Source: Xanthostigma xanthostigma
Lineage: Eukaryota > Arthropoda > Insecta > Raphidioptera > Raphidiidae
Reading direction: 5' to 3'
Length of the DNA: 64,000 nt
Assembly: GCA_963575645.1 (NCBI GenBank)
Contig: OY754464.1
Span: 1,488,001-1,552,000 of the forward strand
This document shows, piece after piece, positions 21,268 through 32,412 of the stretch (the stretch's first letter is position 1; each line of letters begins with the position of its first letter). The notes under the pieces were generated by a model. That model had not been told where the DNA came from and searched no databases. It worked only from the letters and a program-made list of their open reading frames with translations. A program made the position numbers and the translations under genes.

Positions 21268-21315
21268 TATAATCGATCAGATATCGATACGTTCAGCATG
21301 GATACAGTAAATTAG
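20770..21315 (+). CDS. duplicated-domain acidic protein (181 aa)
   Basis: Two copies of a domain of about 60 residues, each starting MHEAGI and containing IIRNKYTNE, LQPQKEILTV and IKIIF, then an acidic stretch ENLLEDSDD. They are joined by VENILSLVHNNNN, which also ends the preceding PPP1R15-like frame. The frame is continuous with that gene apart from the TAA at 20755, so the two may once have been one protein. The C terminus is strongly acidic (DDDEDK). No family is recognised. AATAAA signals follow at 21357 and 21364. Confidence 0.65.
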   Translation: MHEAGIVVIIRNKYTNELLLSNYIECTDLQPQKEILTVDEIKIKIIFDTSENLLEDSDDAAVCDFGNVNYGRADVENILSLVHNNNNIQNNMEMHEAGITVIIRNKYTNEILLSNYIDCTDLQPQKEILTVGDLKIKIIFVTSENLLEDSDDTTDCDFGSDDDEDKYNRSDIDTFSMDTVN

Positions 21316-21356
21316 ATTTAAGCAATATTATTATTAACTCTGTATTGATTTTTTAC

Positions 21357-21369
21357 AATAAATAATAAA
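21357..21369 (+). terminator. polyadenylation signals
   Basis: Two AATAAA hexamers 42-50 bases after the stop of the 181-aa gene. Confidence 0.5.
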
Positions 21370-21686
21370 AACGTATTTTATATGTCTTTTTATTTAAAAA
21401 AAAACTACCTTGGGGAAAGAAATCTTTTATATTTCAGATATTATTACTAAAGAAGTATGTGGTAAGTATGTGTTTCATATATCCTCGTTTTTTGATCAGA
21501 GATGGCGTGAACAGTCTAGTGCAACAGAAAAAGTCCACCTGTCGGCCGAATGCATAAGCTTACATCACGCTGATAATGACGCGAGCAGTCGCTTCCGTTT
21601 TTTTGATCATAGATGGCGCGGAGTATACTTAATAATTATCATTAACATTAAACGTGTAATGGATAAGTAGCATTCGTTGTATGAAT

Positions 21687-21760
21687 CGCATCGTGGTCTA
21701 GCGGATATAGACACTGCGCTTGCGACCAAATCGAACCCTGTTCGATTCCTCAGCTCACCG
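21687..21760 (+). other. tRNA-like segment in right arm
   Basis: Mirror copy of the left-arm segment, with TGGTCTAGCGG and GTTCGATTCC boxes and a D-arm only. Not a functional tRNA by my folding. Confidence 0.5.
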
Positions 21761-22049
21761 TTATATTAAATTATATAATTAAATTATGATTTTATTTTAT
21801 TAAATATAATTTAATTAAATAAATTATTTTATTAAATATAAATTAATTAAATAAGTTATGATTTTACTAAATATAAATTATTTAATTAAATTATGATTTA
21901 TCAAGCATGTGATTCCTCCATTCTCTCTCTCTCTCTCTCTCTCTCTGATCTCCCGCTCTTTTCAGATGGTCATATGTAAAAACCGTCGACAACAAAATAT
22001 AGTCGATTAACGCTATAACTATCAACTCATTGGTTCACGGAAAGGGATG

Positions 22050-22440
22050 GCTTACAAAAGGAAGGTTTTGATTGGAGAATAATGTCTGTTTCATATCATT
22101 TCATTGGTTCACAAAAGGGGGCGTTATGCTCTCTGATTGGCTCACAAAAGGAAAGGCTCGGATTGGAGAATAATGTCTGTTTCATATCATTTCATTGGTT
22201 CACAAAAGGGGGCGTTATGCTCTCTGATTGGCTCACAAAAGGAAAGGCTCGGATTGGAGAATAATGTCTGTTTCATATCATTTCATTGGTTCACAAAAGG
22301 GGGCGTTATGTTCTCTGATTGGCTCACAAAAGGAAAGGCTCTGATTGGAGAATAATGACTGTTTCATATCATTTCATTGGTTCACAAAAGGGGGCGTTAT
22401 GCTCTCTGATTGGCTCACAAAACAAAGGCTCTGATTGGAG
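22050..22440. repeat. 91-bp CCAAT-rich minisatellite, right arm
   Basis: Reverse-complement array matching 4801-5195, with the same unit count and the same diverged edge units. Confidence 0.85.
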
Positions 22441-22511
22441 CTGACTGAAACGCTTACCCCCACCACCAGCTGAGGAGTTAGTATGGTCCCGAACCGGCCT
22501 ATTATACTACT

Positions 22512-22517
22512 GAAAGA
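22512..22517. repeat. target site duplication GAAAGA (right)
   Basis: Identical to 4725-4730; immediately follows ...CCTATTATACTACT. Confidence 0.8.
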
Positions 22518-22924
22518 TGATAAAATTCTCTACAACTTTAGCTTTCACACTTTTTATCTATCTCCAATCTTTGCCTAGCTATGAGCTCCGAAAAATTAAG
22601 TATATGAAAAACTAGTTCAATGATGATTTTTGTTTTAAACAGTTTAGGTACTTAGTATACCATTAAATTGCAGTTTTATATATTTAAATTTACCTAAACA
22701 TTCTGAAATCGAAAAGCCTGATTTTCGGGCGAGAATAGAGTAGCGTCGCGCATACAAAAGCTAATAAGCAAATAGGTGTTCTAGTTAGTCATTCGAAATA
22801 AATATGTTTTTCGGTAATGAATATCGATTATCGTTTGGTGATCTGGCAGGAACTAGGGGGTGCCTATCGATCGCGGGGCCCTGGGCACGTGCCCAGAGTG
22901 CCCAGTGGGAAAGAGGGCCCTTAT

Positions 22925-23140
22925 AATTATAATTATAATTATAAAAAAAATAGAAAAAACATTTTAGCCCTATTTTTACCTCTAAATTAAAATTAGAAAT
23001 ATTGGTGGTAGGGGTCCGAGAGATGGGATTTTATCTGCTTTTTCAGAATCTTTTTTGTGATCTCAGATATCTGCAATAGTTTTTGAGATATTCGCAAAAA
23101 AACAAACCCCTATTTTTTCTTTTACTAAAATGTTTATAAC
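22925..23140 (-). repeat. dispersed repeat flanking the giant element (right copy)
   Basis: Inverted relative to 4255-4470. Its inner edge is a run of ATTATA repeats and a GC-rich piece near 22850-22920 (GGGCACGTGCCCAGAGTGCC) that resembles hAT-derived sequence. Confidence 0.65.
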
Positions 23141-23282
23141 TTTTGCCTATTTTCGTTCCCCACTTCAATTTTTTCCAAAAATTTCTAGATGTCATTCCGA
23201 ATCGAATGACACCATGATCACAATTTTCGATGGAGGAGGAATGAAATTCATCAAAAAGGGACACGTGAACTAGACTATTCAT

Positions 23283-23450
23283 TCAAGATGGTTTCTACAA
23301 ATGCCATCTGTCAGTCGATGACTTTAAATGGCGGAAACTGATCACAAAATTGTTTAGGTACGTAGCTATGTTTCACCTTTCATTCAAGATGGTTTCAGCA
23401 GTTGCGTTTTGATGCCGTCCGAAAAAAGATCTGAGTTAACTCTCAAGTTT
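23283..23450 (+). repeat. dispersed repeat Y, copy 1
   Basis: CATTCAAGATGGTTTC, TTTAAATGGCGGAAACTG and CCGTCCGAAAAAAGATCTGA match the flanks of the foldback element at 29275-29874 in inverted orientation. Confidence 0.6.
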
Positions 23451-23931
23451 GCCTTTAAAAATATTGTCATTTCTATTATTTCTTCGTAACCCAAAAGCTT
23501 TTTAAAACTTTCGGTTATATATCTCTAACCTTAAAATACAAAAATGGAATAAATGTTAATAAAGGTAGACGCACCCTAATTTTTAATGTGGTTTTATTCA
23601 ATTGCGGTTTTAAGTATATCCTTTTCAATCAAGGTGATTTACCCGTGTGAACTATTTCTATGAAAAATCTACCGCTACTATATTAGTTGTAAAAGTGAAC
23701 TGGACGTGTTTTTTTTTTCTTTTATTATATACAATCTATTTTTAAATGTAGGTACTATGAATAATGCCTGCGGGTATATTTAATATTGTGTTTTTTTTAC
23801 TTAATTATCAATAAAACAATAATCAAAAGGCTATGGTTGCAATTTACCAAGTTCTAGAATAAGAAAGTCAATGATACTTGTAATTATTCTTACCATAATA
23901 TTAATAAATAATCAGTTAAAAATCATATAAA
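23451..23931. other. unassigned intergenic DNA
   Basis: AT-rich; no gene recognised. Confidence 0.35.
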
Positions 23932-23939
23932 ATACAGAG

Positions 23940-24345
23940 CAACGGCGTAGATATTTTTTTTCTGGGGGGTTAAAACGAAAAAAAATCAATATTATTTATT
24001 AATAACTGTGAATTTTCATACGGTATAGTGCGTACTACTATTTTAATAACTTTAAAGAATAGCTTCTGTTTCTAATATAGACATGTAACAATGGGTGTTT
24101 CAACAATGTAGCAACAGAAGCTATTCTTTAAAATTATTTATTAATATTACACAAGAATACTCACGAAGGAAGGTGTCCAGCAAAATGTTAATTCCCAAAC
24201 TAATTTTACAAATTCCTTTTCAAAAAGTATTTCTAAATTTTATTTTTTAGCCAGGTATTCGTAAAATATTTTTAGTTTTATTTTTTTATCATTATGATCC
24301 TGGGAGGGGTAATTACCCCTTTTACCCCCCATATCTACGCTCCTG
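23940..24345. mobile_element. hAT-type MITE with 8-bp target duplication
   Basis: The ends CAACGGCGTAGATAT and ATATCTACGCTCCTG are near-complementary. Flanks are ATACAGAG (23932-23939) and ATACAGGG (24346-24353), an 8-bp duplication with one change. The interior contains a long hairpin (TTTAAAGAATAGCTTCTGTT at the left, its complement near 24110-24133). No transposase. Confidence 0.75.
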
Positions 24346-24353
24346 ATACAGGG

Positions 24354-26329
24354 CCATTCAAAGATTAGTGAAAAACTTCTTGTCTCGAAACTCAAGACGA
24401 GAACGAGAATAGCTATATTTCTTGTCGAGATAAGAAGAGACGGCAATTCTACAAAACTTAGCCAAGTCTTAAAATTTATTTCTTATATGAGTATTCATCT
24501 GAATATTTAATTTCGAAAAAAATACAACTCTATTATTGTAATTTCGAATTGAGTAGGATTAATCCACGTTCGTGCTTAAAAAAAAACATTTTCTGTCAAG
24601 TAGGTATACTTTGCTAGATGAAACGAACCATTTTGTTTTTTAATTTACTGAAGTACCTATAAGTATGGAACGGAAAGTGTCCCCTTTTTCTTTCGGTATT
24701 GAATAACAATTTTCCCGTTATCTTCATTTAACTAATAGAAGCACTCAATATTTTCAAAAACGCACGTAACAATGTAACACATGTACATATATTATGGTAA
24801 TTTTTTTACTGCATAAATGGGTTCATTTTAACTTAAGCACGTGCATTTGTTATAAAATCTTTTAGGTTCTGTACCTTATTATTCAAGAAAATCGAACGTA
24901 TATACAGGATGATACAAAGAGATGCCCTATCTCTCATATACGAACATCAAAAGTCAGGGTTATTTGGGCCTAACACCAATTCGTATTATAAATTTATTTT
25001 TTTTAACTTCCCGTTTTTGAAAATTTTCAAATAACGAGAAGTTTGGAATTTATCTGTGTTTTATGTAATTAATAATAGTCCAAGATCCCAGAGCCGCCAG
25101 ACACAATCTATTTTTAAATAAATGAAACCTTACGTTTTGAGTAGTGTTTTATGTACTTAGAACGCTTGGCGTAGGTACCTCCATCATTGAGTCTGTGACA
25201 AATGTACAGGTACCAGGTGAGAAAGCTGAGTAAAAATAAGAGTCACTTAAGTTAAATTTAAATGGCTGATATTTATATATGTTTTGTAAAATATCACTAT
25301 AAATTAGTATCCAGTATCACCAGTCACTTTCCGCTGACCATATAACTCCTGACAGACGCTTTAAAGCTCAGAGAAAAATTAATGAACTTCACTTATTTTT
25401 AAATGCTTGATTTTTATATATGTTATTCAGACAACTATTACAAAATTATATTTCAACAGCCAGACAAATTGTAATGACCAAACATCCCCCAGACGTAAAA
25501 AATAGTCAACTGTTAGTATGAGCGCGATAGCTATTTTTTAAGATAGCCGAAAGTTTGATATCGCGCCTTGGACATATGGCGCGCAGTGCAAGAATATCAA
25601 ACTTTCGGCCCTTGTGGTGTAGTATACTATTTACTTAAAACAATTCTAATTCTTTACACCCGAATAAAGACAATATTTAGCGCTTTTAAAACATTATTAG
25701 TTCAAAAAACTATGTAAATAGCTGTTAATTCATTCATACGAGAGCTCTAGTATTAGATGTACTGCGTATACTATAATATTATTATTATTATACATGTATA
25801 GGTACGGTGGGTACATATTTATTTTGTAGGGGTTGCTGATTGTGAAACCTGCACGTGAGGTTCTCATCAAGATAAACGGGAATCTCCAGTTACGCAGCGG
25901 CACGGCGTCGTCGTAGCACGAGCGAGCGGAGCGCGGTGGCTGTGGAAGTATAATATTCCACGTAGCAATAATGTCGACATCCATTGACTCAAAGCACGTA
26001 CAACGCAATTATGTTTAGTAGAGAGAACGCATATGAGTTGAGTTGAAGCGTGCTGCGGTGCGATATACGCCGAAATTCGGTCTCTCTCTCACACTTCAAC
26101 CTACCAGTAGCGTCTTACCCGCACTCACGTATAATGGTTCTCCCGTTGCTCAAATGACTCAATTGCTAAACAAACATCTGTCTACATTACCAGATATTGA
26201 CCTTTTTGACATTGGCCTTCGTAAATTTATGTCTAGCTGCTATATTAAATAATTTTTAATGTACTTGGCACTAATGTGGACATGTATGAACTCATTTTAT
26301 TATTTTTTTTTTGTTTTGTGTTATATCTT
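24354..26329. other. unassigned region with one hairpin
   Basis: No gene is recognised. A 15-bp inverted repeat (CCGAAAGTTTGATAT ... ATATCAAACTTTCGG) spans 25549-25609. A more GC-rich patch lies at 25840-26000. The frame at 26043-26252 has no recognised domain. Confidence 0.4.
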
Positions 26330-26730
26330 ATGTTATAATAGAATAGAATAGCATCTTTATTAAGAACCAGAGTAGGTATAATAGCGTTAAGAACAAATGC
26401 AATATAATATCACTTAAAATCAAAGTTTAAAATTTGAACACTATCATAAAAGACATAGTCATTAAAAATTACAATGCACCATTTAAAAGGTTTAACAAAA
26501 ATATAACTTTAACATAGTAAGAGGTTAAAAAAAATAATCTGTCAGAGAATAAAATTCCGCATCAATCAAAAAATTGAAAACAGCCGTTTTAAAAGAAGAA
26601 AAAGATTCAATTGCTCTAATTTCCCTTGGAAGTTTATTAAAAAAAAAAAATTGTGTGCGTGTATATTAATTATGAATACTACTCTGTAATTGGGAATTTT
26701 GCCTGTTGAGTACGTTCAATAAATATAAAT
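26330..26730 (-). mobile_element. non-LTR retrotransposon (LINE) 3' end
   Basis: On the minus strand the frame near 26660-26525 reads FNKLPREIRAIESFSSFK, then FNFLIDAEFYSLTDYFF and a stop. The LP-x-x-IR-x-I-x-SF-x-x-FK pattern is typical of the extreme C terminus of jockey/CR1-like reverse transcriptase proteins. Upstream residues are present in a shifted frame across a poly-A run. The 3' tail ends in short TTCTA repeats near 26335. The copy is 5'-truncated and dead. Confidence 0.65.
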
Positions 26731-26819
26731 ATAATAGTCAGTTTTGTATAACCGCCTGGCAGACATTTAAACTCGACTAAATGATATGGGTTAATTATTT
26801 TTTATTTTATTGAACACTA

Positions 26820-27005
26820 AATTTGAAGGTATTAAAATTTCAAAATGACTCATGAACTTTTTTTGCAAAGTTAATAATTCCAGTCTTAGCTAGGCCCCAC
26901 AACCCTTCAACCAGGTCTTTGATTTTGTGTTCAGACATTACAAAAGAATTTTTACGTTACCTCAAATACCTACCCAGAACTGTTTGATAACTATCATATA
27001 CCTAC
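26820..27005 (+). repeat. dispersed repeat R, copy 1
   Basis: Shares CAGGTCTTTGATTTTGTGTTC and CATTACAAAAGAA with copies at 34410-34560, 35027-35190, 55545-55745 (inverted) and 55905-55990. Confidence 0.7.
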
Positions 27006-27159
27006 ATTAATACGCTAAGGCTAAAGATGTTTGCCTCCCTTTTTATAAAAAACCTCACAATTTCTCCACATAAATTATATATCATTTTACAGATAATTGC
27101 TTGCTCTACTGACATTGACAACTAAAAAATTTATTATTGCTTTTGTTTTTGTAAATTAA

Positions 27160-27470
27160 TTAAAATACAGCAACGCTAAACAACGTCTGACCTCTGACCT
27201 TCATATTGTAATACAACTGACACAATACTGCATACTGCCATCTGACGACTTTAATTTTGAAACAGCGAGCAACGCTGAACAACGTCACAGCAATGCTGCA
27301 TGATGCCATCTGACGGCTTAGCTCAACGCTTTTGCTACTTGCGCCTCTATACGACAATTTTAGTAAAATAGTTCTTCGATCTGTCATCTGAGCTTCATAT
27401 TGTAATACAACAAAAAGAAGAACGTTATAAGCAGTGCGCAAAATTAGAAACGAATTGAATACCTGCAAGC
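27160..27470. repeat. short internally repeated stretch
   Basis: CTTCATATTGTAATACAAC, GCATACTGCCATCTGACG-like and AACGCT-AACAACGTC pieces each occur twice within 300 bp. Origin unknown. Confidence 0.4.
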
Positions 27471-27556
27471 ATATTTAAAAAATAATTTTGTAAAGTGATA
27501 ATTATTATACTTATTTAGTGCGAATAATTCGCACAGGTCACTCTAGTTGAAATATA

Positions 27557-27769
27557 ATGTGTTATATACGCGATATGGCAGGGAGAGAGAACACATCGCC
27601 TTTGATAACGTCTACCGCAGTTGTAGACGAAACGTCAGATAGAAATAACAATGAATCGCGGCCTACAGGCCCGGAATCAAGAAGATTTGGAAATATAAAC
27701 TGTTCGAATATTAACTTAATACTTTATATTCCAGAGATTATTATTTCTATCTATTTGTATCTATATTAA
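27557..27769 (+). CDS. possible first exon of an unknown gene
   Basis: A 70-codon frame with locally higher GC; from the second Met it reads MAGRENTSPLITSTAVVDET and on, polar, then turns hydrophobic (NLILYIPEIIIS). It could be the cytoplasmic N terminus of a membrane protein with later exons, but no continuing exon is identified. A chance frame remains likely. Confidence 0.2.
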   Translation: MCYIRDMAGRENTSPLITSTAVVDETSDRNNNESRPTGPESRRFGNINCSNINLILYIPEIIISIYLYLY

Positions 27770-28414
27770 TTTATCGAGTTTTAAGCATCATGCTTTTATA
27801 AACCAAATTCACGGAATTCAGATAATAAAAGAAATTGTTGATGGCTGCGATCTCGATTTTTTCTTTGCCTATTTCAATGTTCATTCTCTAAGTCAATGGT
27901 CGACTGAAGAATGGGGAATTTCGTAGACATAAGCTTTTTAGATGAAACAAAGGGAGAAACTTGAATTGACAACGTAGCAACTATGCAATCTGCTAACACT
28001 AATATTAAATGAAGCTCATTATACGTACTTATTAAAAAAGAGAAACAATAAAATTAAAAAAAACAAGTCAATCATGAATGTACTTCCTGCGTTGAGAGAA
28101 TTTTCCACCGACCTCTTTATATGACTTGCATTAATAATCTATTTTGAATTTTTTGTGTTAAAGGACCCCGAACAAACCTTATGGGATTTAGTTCTCGGTT
28201 AAATTGATCGAAAATGGTTTAAAGGTCACTAAGAAAAGGTGTCCATGGACGCATAGCCTAAAAACCAATAGATTTTTAGCTACTGATATGTTTAGCGAGA
28301 TTTTAGATATAGGGATATCCATTGAATTCACAATCTTAAAAAAATCCTAAGCTCTATAAATATGTTGTCGGGTGGGCTGAATCCGAATATGACATTATTA
28401 TTTTAGTCAGAGTT
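27770..28414. other. unassigned intergenic DNA
   Basis: No gene or repeat partner recognised. Confidence 0.35.
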
Positions 28415-28745
28415 TAAAATGTTTGACACCTCGAATATGTTCGACATATCCGAGGTGTCAGACATTTTAAATGGCTCATTTTATTTGTCAGAGAACATTA
28501 TTTTAGCGTTTTGGTTGAAGTTTTTAATCTATCCAATTAAAAAAACAAACAATATCTAAAAATTTTTACATATGTCGTCAAAACATCTTTCTGAAGATTT
28601 AGAGGGAAAACGCCCCAAAATCAAGAAAAGTCATAGAGGAAATAGGTGTCAGACCAGGCCTAATGAAGCCATATACAAAGTTTGGGGAGAGTATGTGTCA
28701 GTAAAATTTTTGCCGACGGGCACTCTGACTATTTTATACAGGGTA
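28415..28745 (+). mobile_element. dispersed element Z, copy 1
   Basis: Starts with a palindrome (GACACCTCG...CGAGGTGTC) and ends near GCCGACGGGCACTCTGACT. An inverted copy lies at 32413-32770. A frame (SSKHLSED/N...KIKK) is shared but short, so it is perhaps the first exon of a transposase. Confidence 0.65.
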
Positions 28746-28854
28746 TAACACTTTCCAACATTACTTAGTTTTAGACTATTTTTGTATTTCTAAAAAAAGC
28801 ACAAAAGTTGAACATGGAATAAATATAAAAAATAGCCTACATTACTCAAGAATA

Positions 28855-28950
28855 GTGTAGCTTTTTACCGGTGAAAATTATTTTAGAATCGGTTCACTAA
28901 TTCCAAAGATTATATACAAACAAACAAACGCCTCTTTATAAATTAGTATA
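28855..28950 (+). repeat. LINE-type 3' tail fragment
   Basis: TTTAGAATCGGTTCACTAATTCC and CAAACAAACAAACG form a typical insect RTE-like retroposon tail. A similar tail occurs at 39245-39345. Confidence 0.5.
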
Positions 28951-29274
28951 GATTGGTATATTTGCTTGACTTTTCCGGTTTTTTTTTAAGTTTCCAAAAA
29001 TAATTAATGATGCCAATTGTAGTTGACTTCACACTCTGCGAATACTCTGTAATATTTCACCGTAGCACGTTTAAAGGTAACAGAAATTGTAGGTACTTTG
29101 TAGTCTACCTATGTACCATAATATTAGATTGCGACAATTGACCTTCCGACATTTAAAGATATGGAAATATTTTTTGACAGTGCGACCAAACAGGCCAATA
29201 GACATTTTTGAAGTAAAACTTCTTTAGGCGCGGCTTGTGAGTAACTCAAATCTTTTTTCGGACGGAAGTAACGT

Positions 29275-29874
29275 GTTTAAACCATAGATATATATATATA
29301 TATTTAATAGATTGCGGATACATTAGCGCCTCCTGTATCTTTTAGAAGCCATTTTGTACGTGGAAAACGCCGTAAAAATCGCGCGAGATTAAAACATATT
29401 AATTATTTTATAATATGATTTTATTGAGAAAAACAACAAAACTCACAGTAAACAGTGATATTTCGCTCCAAAACCTATTTTTATACTGAAACGTTTCAAA
29501 AATTACAAAATTGAACATAAATATAATGTAAAAACTTAGAACATTTTACATTGTCAATTTGGCATCAAGGTTGACAAGCATTGATGCCAATCTGACAATG
29601 TAAAATGTTCTAAGCTTTTATATTATATTTATGCTCAGTTTTGTAATTTTTGAAACGTTTCAATATAAAAATAGGTTTTGGAGCGAAATATCACTGTTTA
29701 CTGCGAGTTTTATTGTTTTTCCATTAACATCATATTATAGAATATTTAATCTTTTTGAATCTGCGCGCTTTTTACGGCGTTTTCCACGTACAAAATGGCT
29801 TCTAATTGGAACCATTCCGCACAATGCTCAGAGATAGGCATCCGCTATCTATTATCTATGGTTTAAACGCAGTT
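29275..29874. mobile_element. foldback element inserted in repeat Y
   Basis: A roughly 600-bp palindrome centred near 29575. Matching arms run from GTTTAAACCATAGATA to TATCTATGGTTTAAAC and include GAAGCCATTTTGTACGTGG and TTTACATTGTCA with their complements. Flanking DNA on both sides is repeat Y (compare 23283-23450), so the foldback is a later insertion. Confidence 0.8.
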
Positions 29875-29994
29875 TCCGCTATTTAAAGGCATTTATTGGC
29901 AGATGGCGGCATCAAAACGCATTTGTAGAAACCATCTTGAACAAACGGTGAAACATAGCTACGGGCACAAATCCATAATATATTTAATAACTTA

Positions 29995-30320
29995 TAATTT
30001 GCTAATGGCCGTAAGTGGAAACGTGGCCCATGAAGTGAGACAGCAAATGACGTTTTCTATCTCTTTCTTTTTACTTAAAGCTGTAGTGCGCAAGTGTCGC
30101 GTCTGTAGTGGGGCAATTAGTAAGTGGAACTGAAGCAAGCCACCTCTCTTTCACAGCTTAGTTCCATGTGCAAACTGACGCGCATCCATTCACGGACATG
30201 CGCATGTGACTCAGAGTATAATAAGTGAGACAGACGTATAAATGTCTGCACCGTAGTGTTTAAGTCTTTCTCCCGATCTTTGCTAGTAATATAGAGGGCA
30301 TTAAATATATGGTATCTACA
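29995..30320 (-). repeat. dispersed repeat S, copy 1
   Basis: Inverted relative to 44690-45012 (shared GCGCATGTCCGTGAATGGAT on the minus strand and ACAGACGCGACACTTGCGC). The two matching frames (SHLLYSE..AHVREWMRVSLHM) are conserved only because the DNA is repeated. Confidence 0.75.
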
Positions 30321-30689
30321 TAGTAGGTACATATAATACGGATTAGTGCAGGTGAAAGCTTATAATGAATAATGAGTCATACATTTTCTTATTAATTACG
30401 AAAAGAAATATACGTAACCACAATATGATATGTGTGCATAATTCAGGAATGCAAAATGCAAACAGCTTTAGGTGATTGAGTGTTATTTTTATTAATTAAC
30501 AAATGCATATATAAATTTATGTATATTTCGCTCATGCTGAGTTAATAGCTGCACCTATACATGAATCAAGCTGATTCACACTTCAAGTTTGATTTGCTAT
30601 TCAGATTTAATAATATCAAATTTTTACCCCTTCTTTTGAAAGAACAGGTATAGGTAAGTAACAACGCGAAGGAAATTATAATTTAATTA

Positions 30690-30895
30690 ATTTGTAGATT
30701 GCCACCGTTTTTCCGTCGACTTACGTTGCAAAATTGGTCTCCTCGAAAAGTGCTTTTATTTTAACGTGATAATTTATATTATAGCCTATGTTCATCCTGA
30801 AGTTCCATATTGGTGAAAACAATTTTGAAATTGGATGAGTAGTTTCGGAGATTACTTGCTACATCCAAACTTCACCTCTTCATAATATTAGTATA
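30690..30895 (-). mobile_element. Helitron-like tail, inverted copy
   Basis: Complement of the tails at 37570-37795 and 47850-48073: GATTGCCACCGTTTTTCCGT, TTGCAAAATTGGTCTCC and GATGAGTAGTTTCGGAG. Confidence 0.65.
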
Positions 30896-32412
30896 TATTT
30901 ACTATGGCAAAATCAACTTTTAGAAGACGGCCATTATGTATTATCGAAAGATTTTTCTCGGCGAGACGAACAATATCATGTTAAAATGAACAATTTTCTC
31001 GTCTCGAATTCCAGGACAGCGTCGAGAAATCTGTACAAAACTGAGGAATTACTGTTCGATGTTCTAGATTGTAGAACATTTATTAAATACTATATATTCT
31101 GACATCATTGCTCAGCTGTCACGTCTTTGTGAGGTTATGTGTAGCTGTCATCGCAATTAAATCTAAATATTGTACGTTGGCTATTTTTAAGGTGAAGCAT
31201 AGACATACTCTCTTATAACTGGAACCCTGCTTTCATATACATAACTCATAACCTCATTTTGTTAAGACACTACGACAAAATCTCGTCTTAATTGTCACAT
31301 TAAATATGAAAGCGTAAATCGGCCTTTCTTAAGTGTTTTCTCATAATTAATAAGAAAAGACTATGGAGTGTTTATTACTGGATGTGACGTTTTATTATAG
31401 TCATGTTAATTTTTGCATCTAGTCATAATCACATGCTGCAGTGTAGTAAAGTCTTAAGGTCGTTTATGATCTTGTTGCAACCTTAACCTATTGATTATGA
31501 ATGGCAATCGCAATTTTTTTTATATTTAAAATACTTGTTAGTCTATTTGCCTATACACTGTAAATAGGCAAATACACTATTGAGTATTGATGTTGATAGA
31601 ATTCCATGCGATTAGATTAAAACAAATTATTGATAAATCTATAGAAAAGTATCTCTTTTCAAGCTAAATATTGATCAAAATACGCAACAATGTGCCAAAG
31701 CAATATTGACTCTCTAATCTATATACACCTTGCCCGTAACTTAAACACGGTAAGAATATCGTTTCAATCGATTAATTATTTTTCCAACAAGATCGATTTA
31801 AAATTCTACAATGCTTTCTCATTTTTAAACTTTTCTGACAATGCTTATTACAAACCGCATTAGCTATGCAATGTGATGTAATAATGGATCAGGGTTTAAG
31901 CAATAAAATTCTTGAAGACCGCTTAGTCAAAAATGATACCGGAAGGTTTAAAAAATTGAAAATATTATTCTCTTGTTTTATTTAAATAATCATTATAAAG
32001 CACTCAAGAAATCTTAATGTGAGGTTCTAAGCTACAATTTAGCGTATGTCTAAATCTGGCACTGCTAAATTATTAAATGCACTATTTTATCAGTAGGTAG
32101 GGTTAGGCACGACGACTATTGTTTTTTTTATGAATGGCGAACGCGTTTTTCTTATTTACAGTACGTATTTTATATTTTTATGTCATGTTTACTGAGGTAA
32201 TTTAGTTCACTTTAATTAAGTAGAGCACAAATAGATTTTTTATAAAATATGTACACAAATTAATTAATATTTTAACGACAAACAACTTTATCATAGCTGT
32301 ATGATTTGTTTGCTTTCTTCATTTAAAACTTTTATTTTTCATTAATTTCTCTAATTTCAATTATTTATTAAAAAAATAACTTCCCAATGTAGTTAATATT
32401 AAATTGAAATAA
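30896..32412. other. unassigned AT-rich region
   Basis: No gene recognised on either strand. Confidence 0.4.

Larger units (their letters stand above)
4731..22511. mobile_element. Maverick/Polinton-like giant element
   Basis: A 17,781-bp unit bounded by terminal inverted repeats of about 1 kb that begin AGTAGTATAATAGGCCGG and end with the exact complement. It is flanked by a perfect 6-bp duplication (GAAAGA). Polintons are known for lengths of 15-20 kb, long inverted repeats starting AG and ending CT, and 6-bp target duplications, so the structure fits well. I did not recognise polymerase B, retroviral-type integrase, packaging ATPase, adenain-like protease or capsid genes among its frames. 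The visible genes cluster at 17600-21315, and the left two-thirds is AT-rich DNA with nested MITEs and satellites. It could be a gutted Polinton, a related virus-like element, or an unrelated large transposon with convergent ends. Confidence 0.75.
21518..22511 (-). repeat. right terminal inverted repeat
   Basis: About 994 bp and near-identical to the left arm in reverse orientation. By eye the differences are few: the (GA)n length and isolated substitutions, for example in the tRNA-like segment. Confidence 0.85.
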
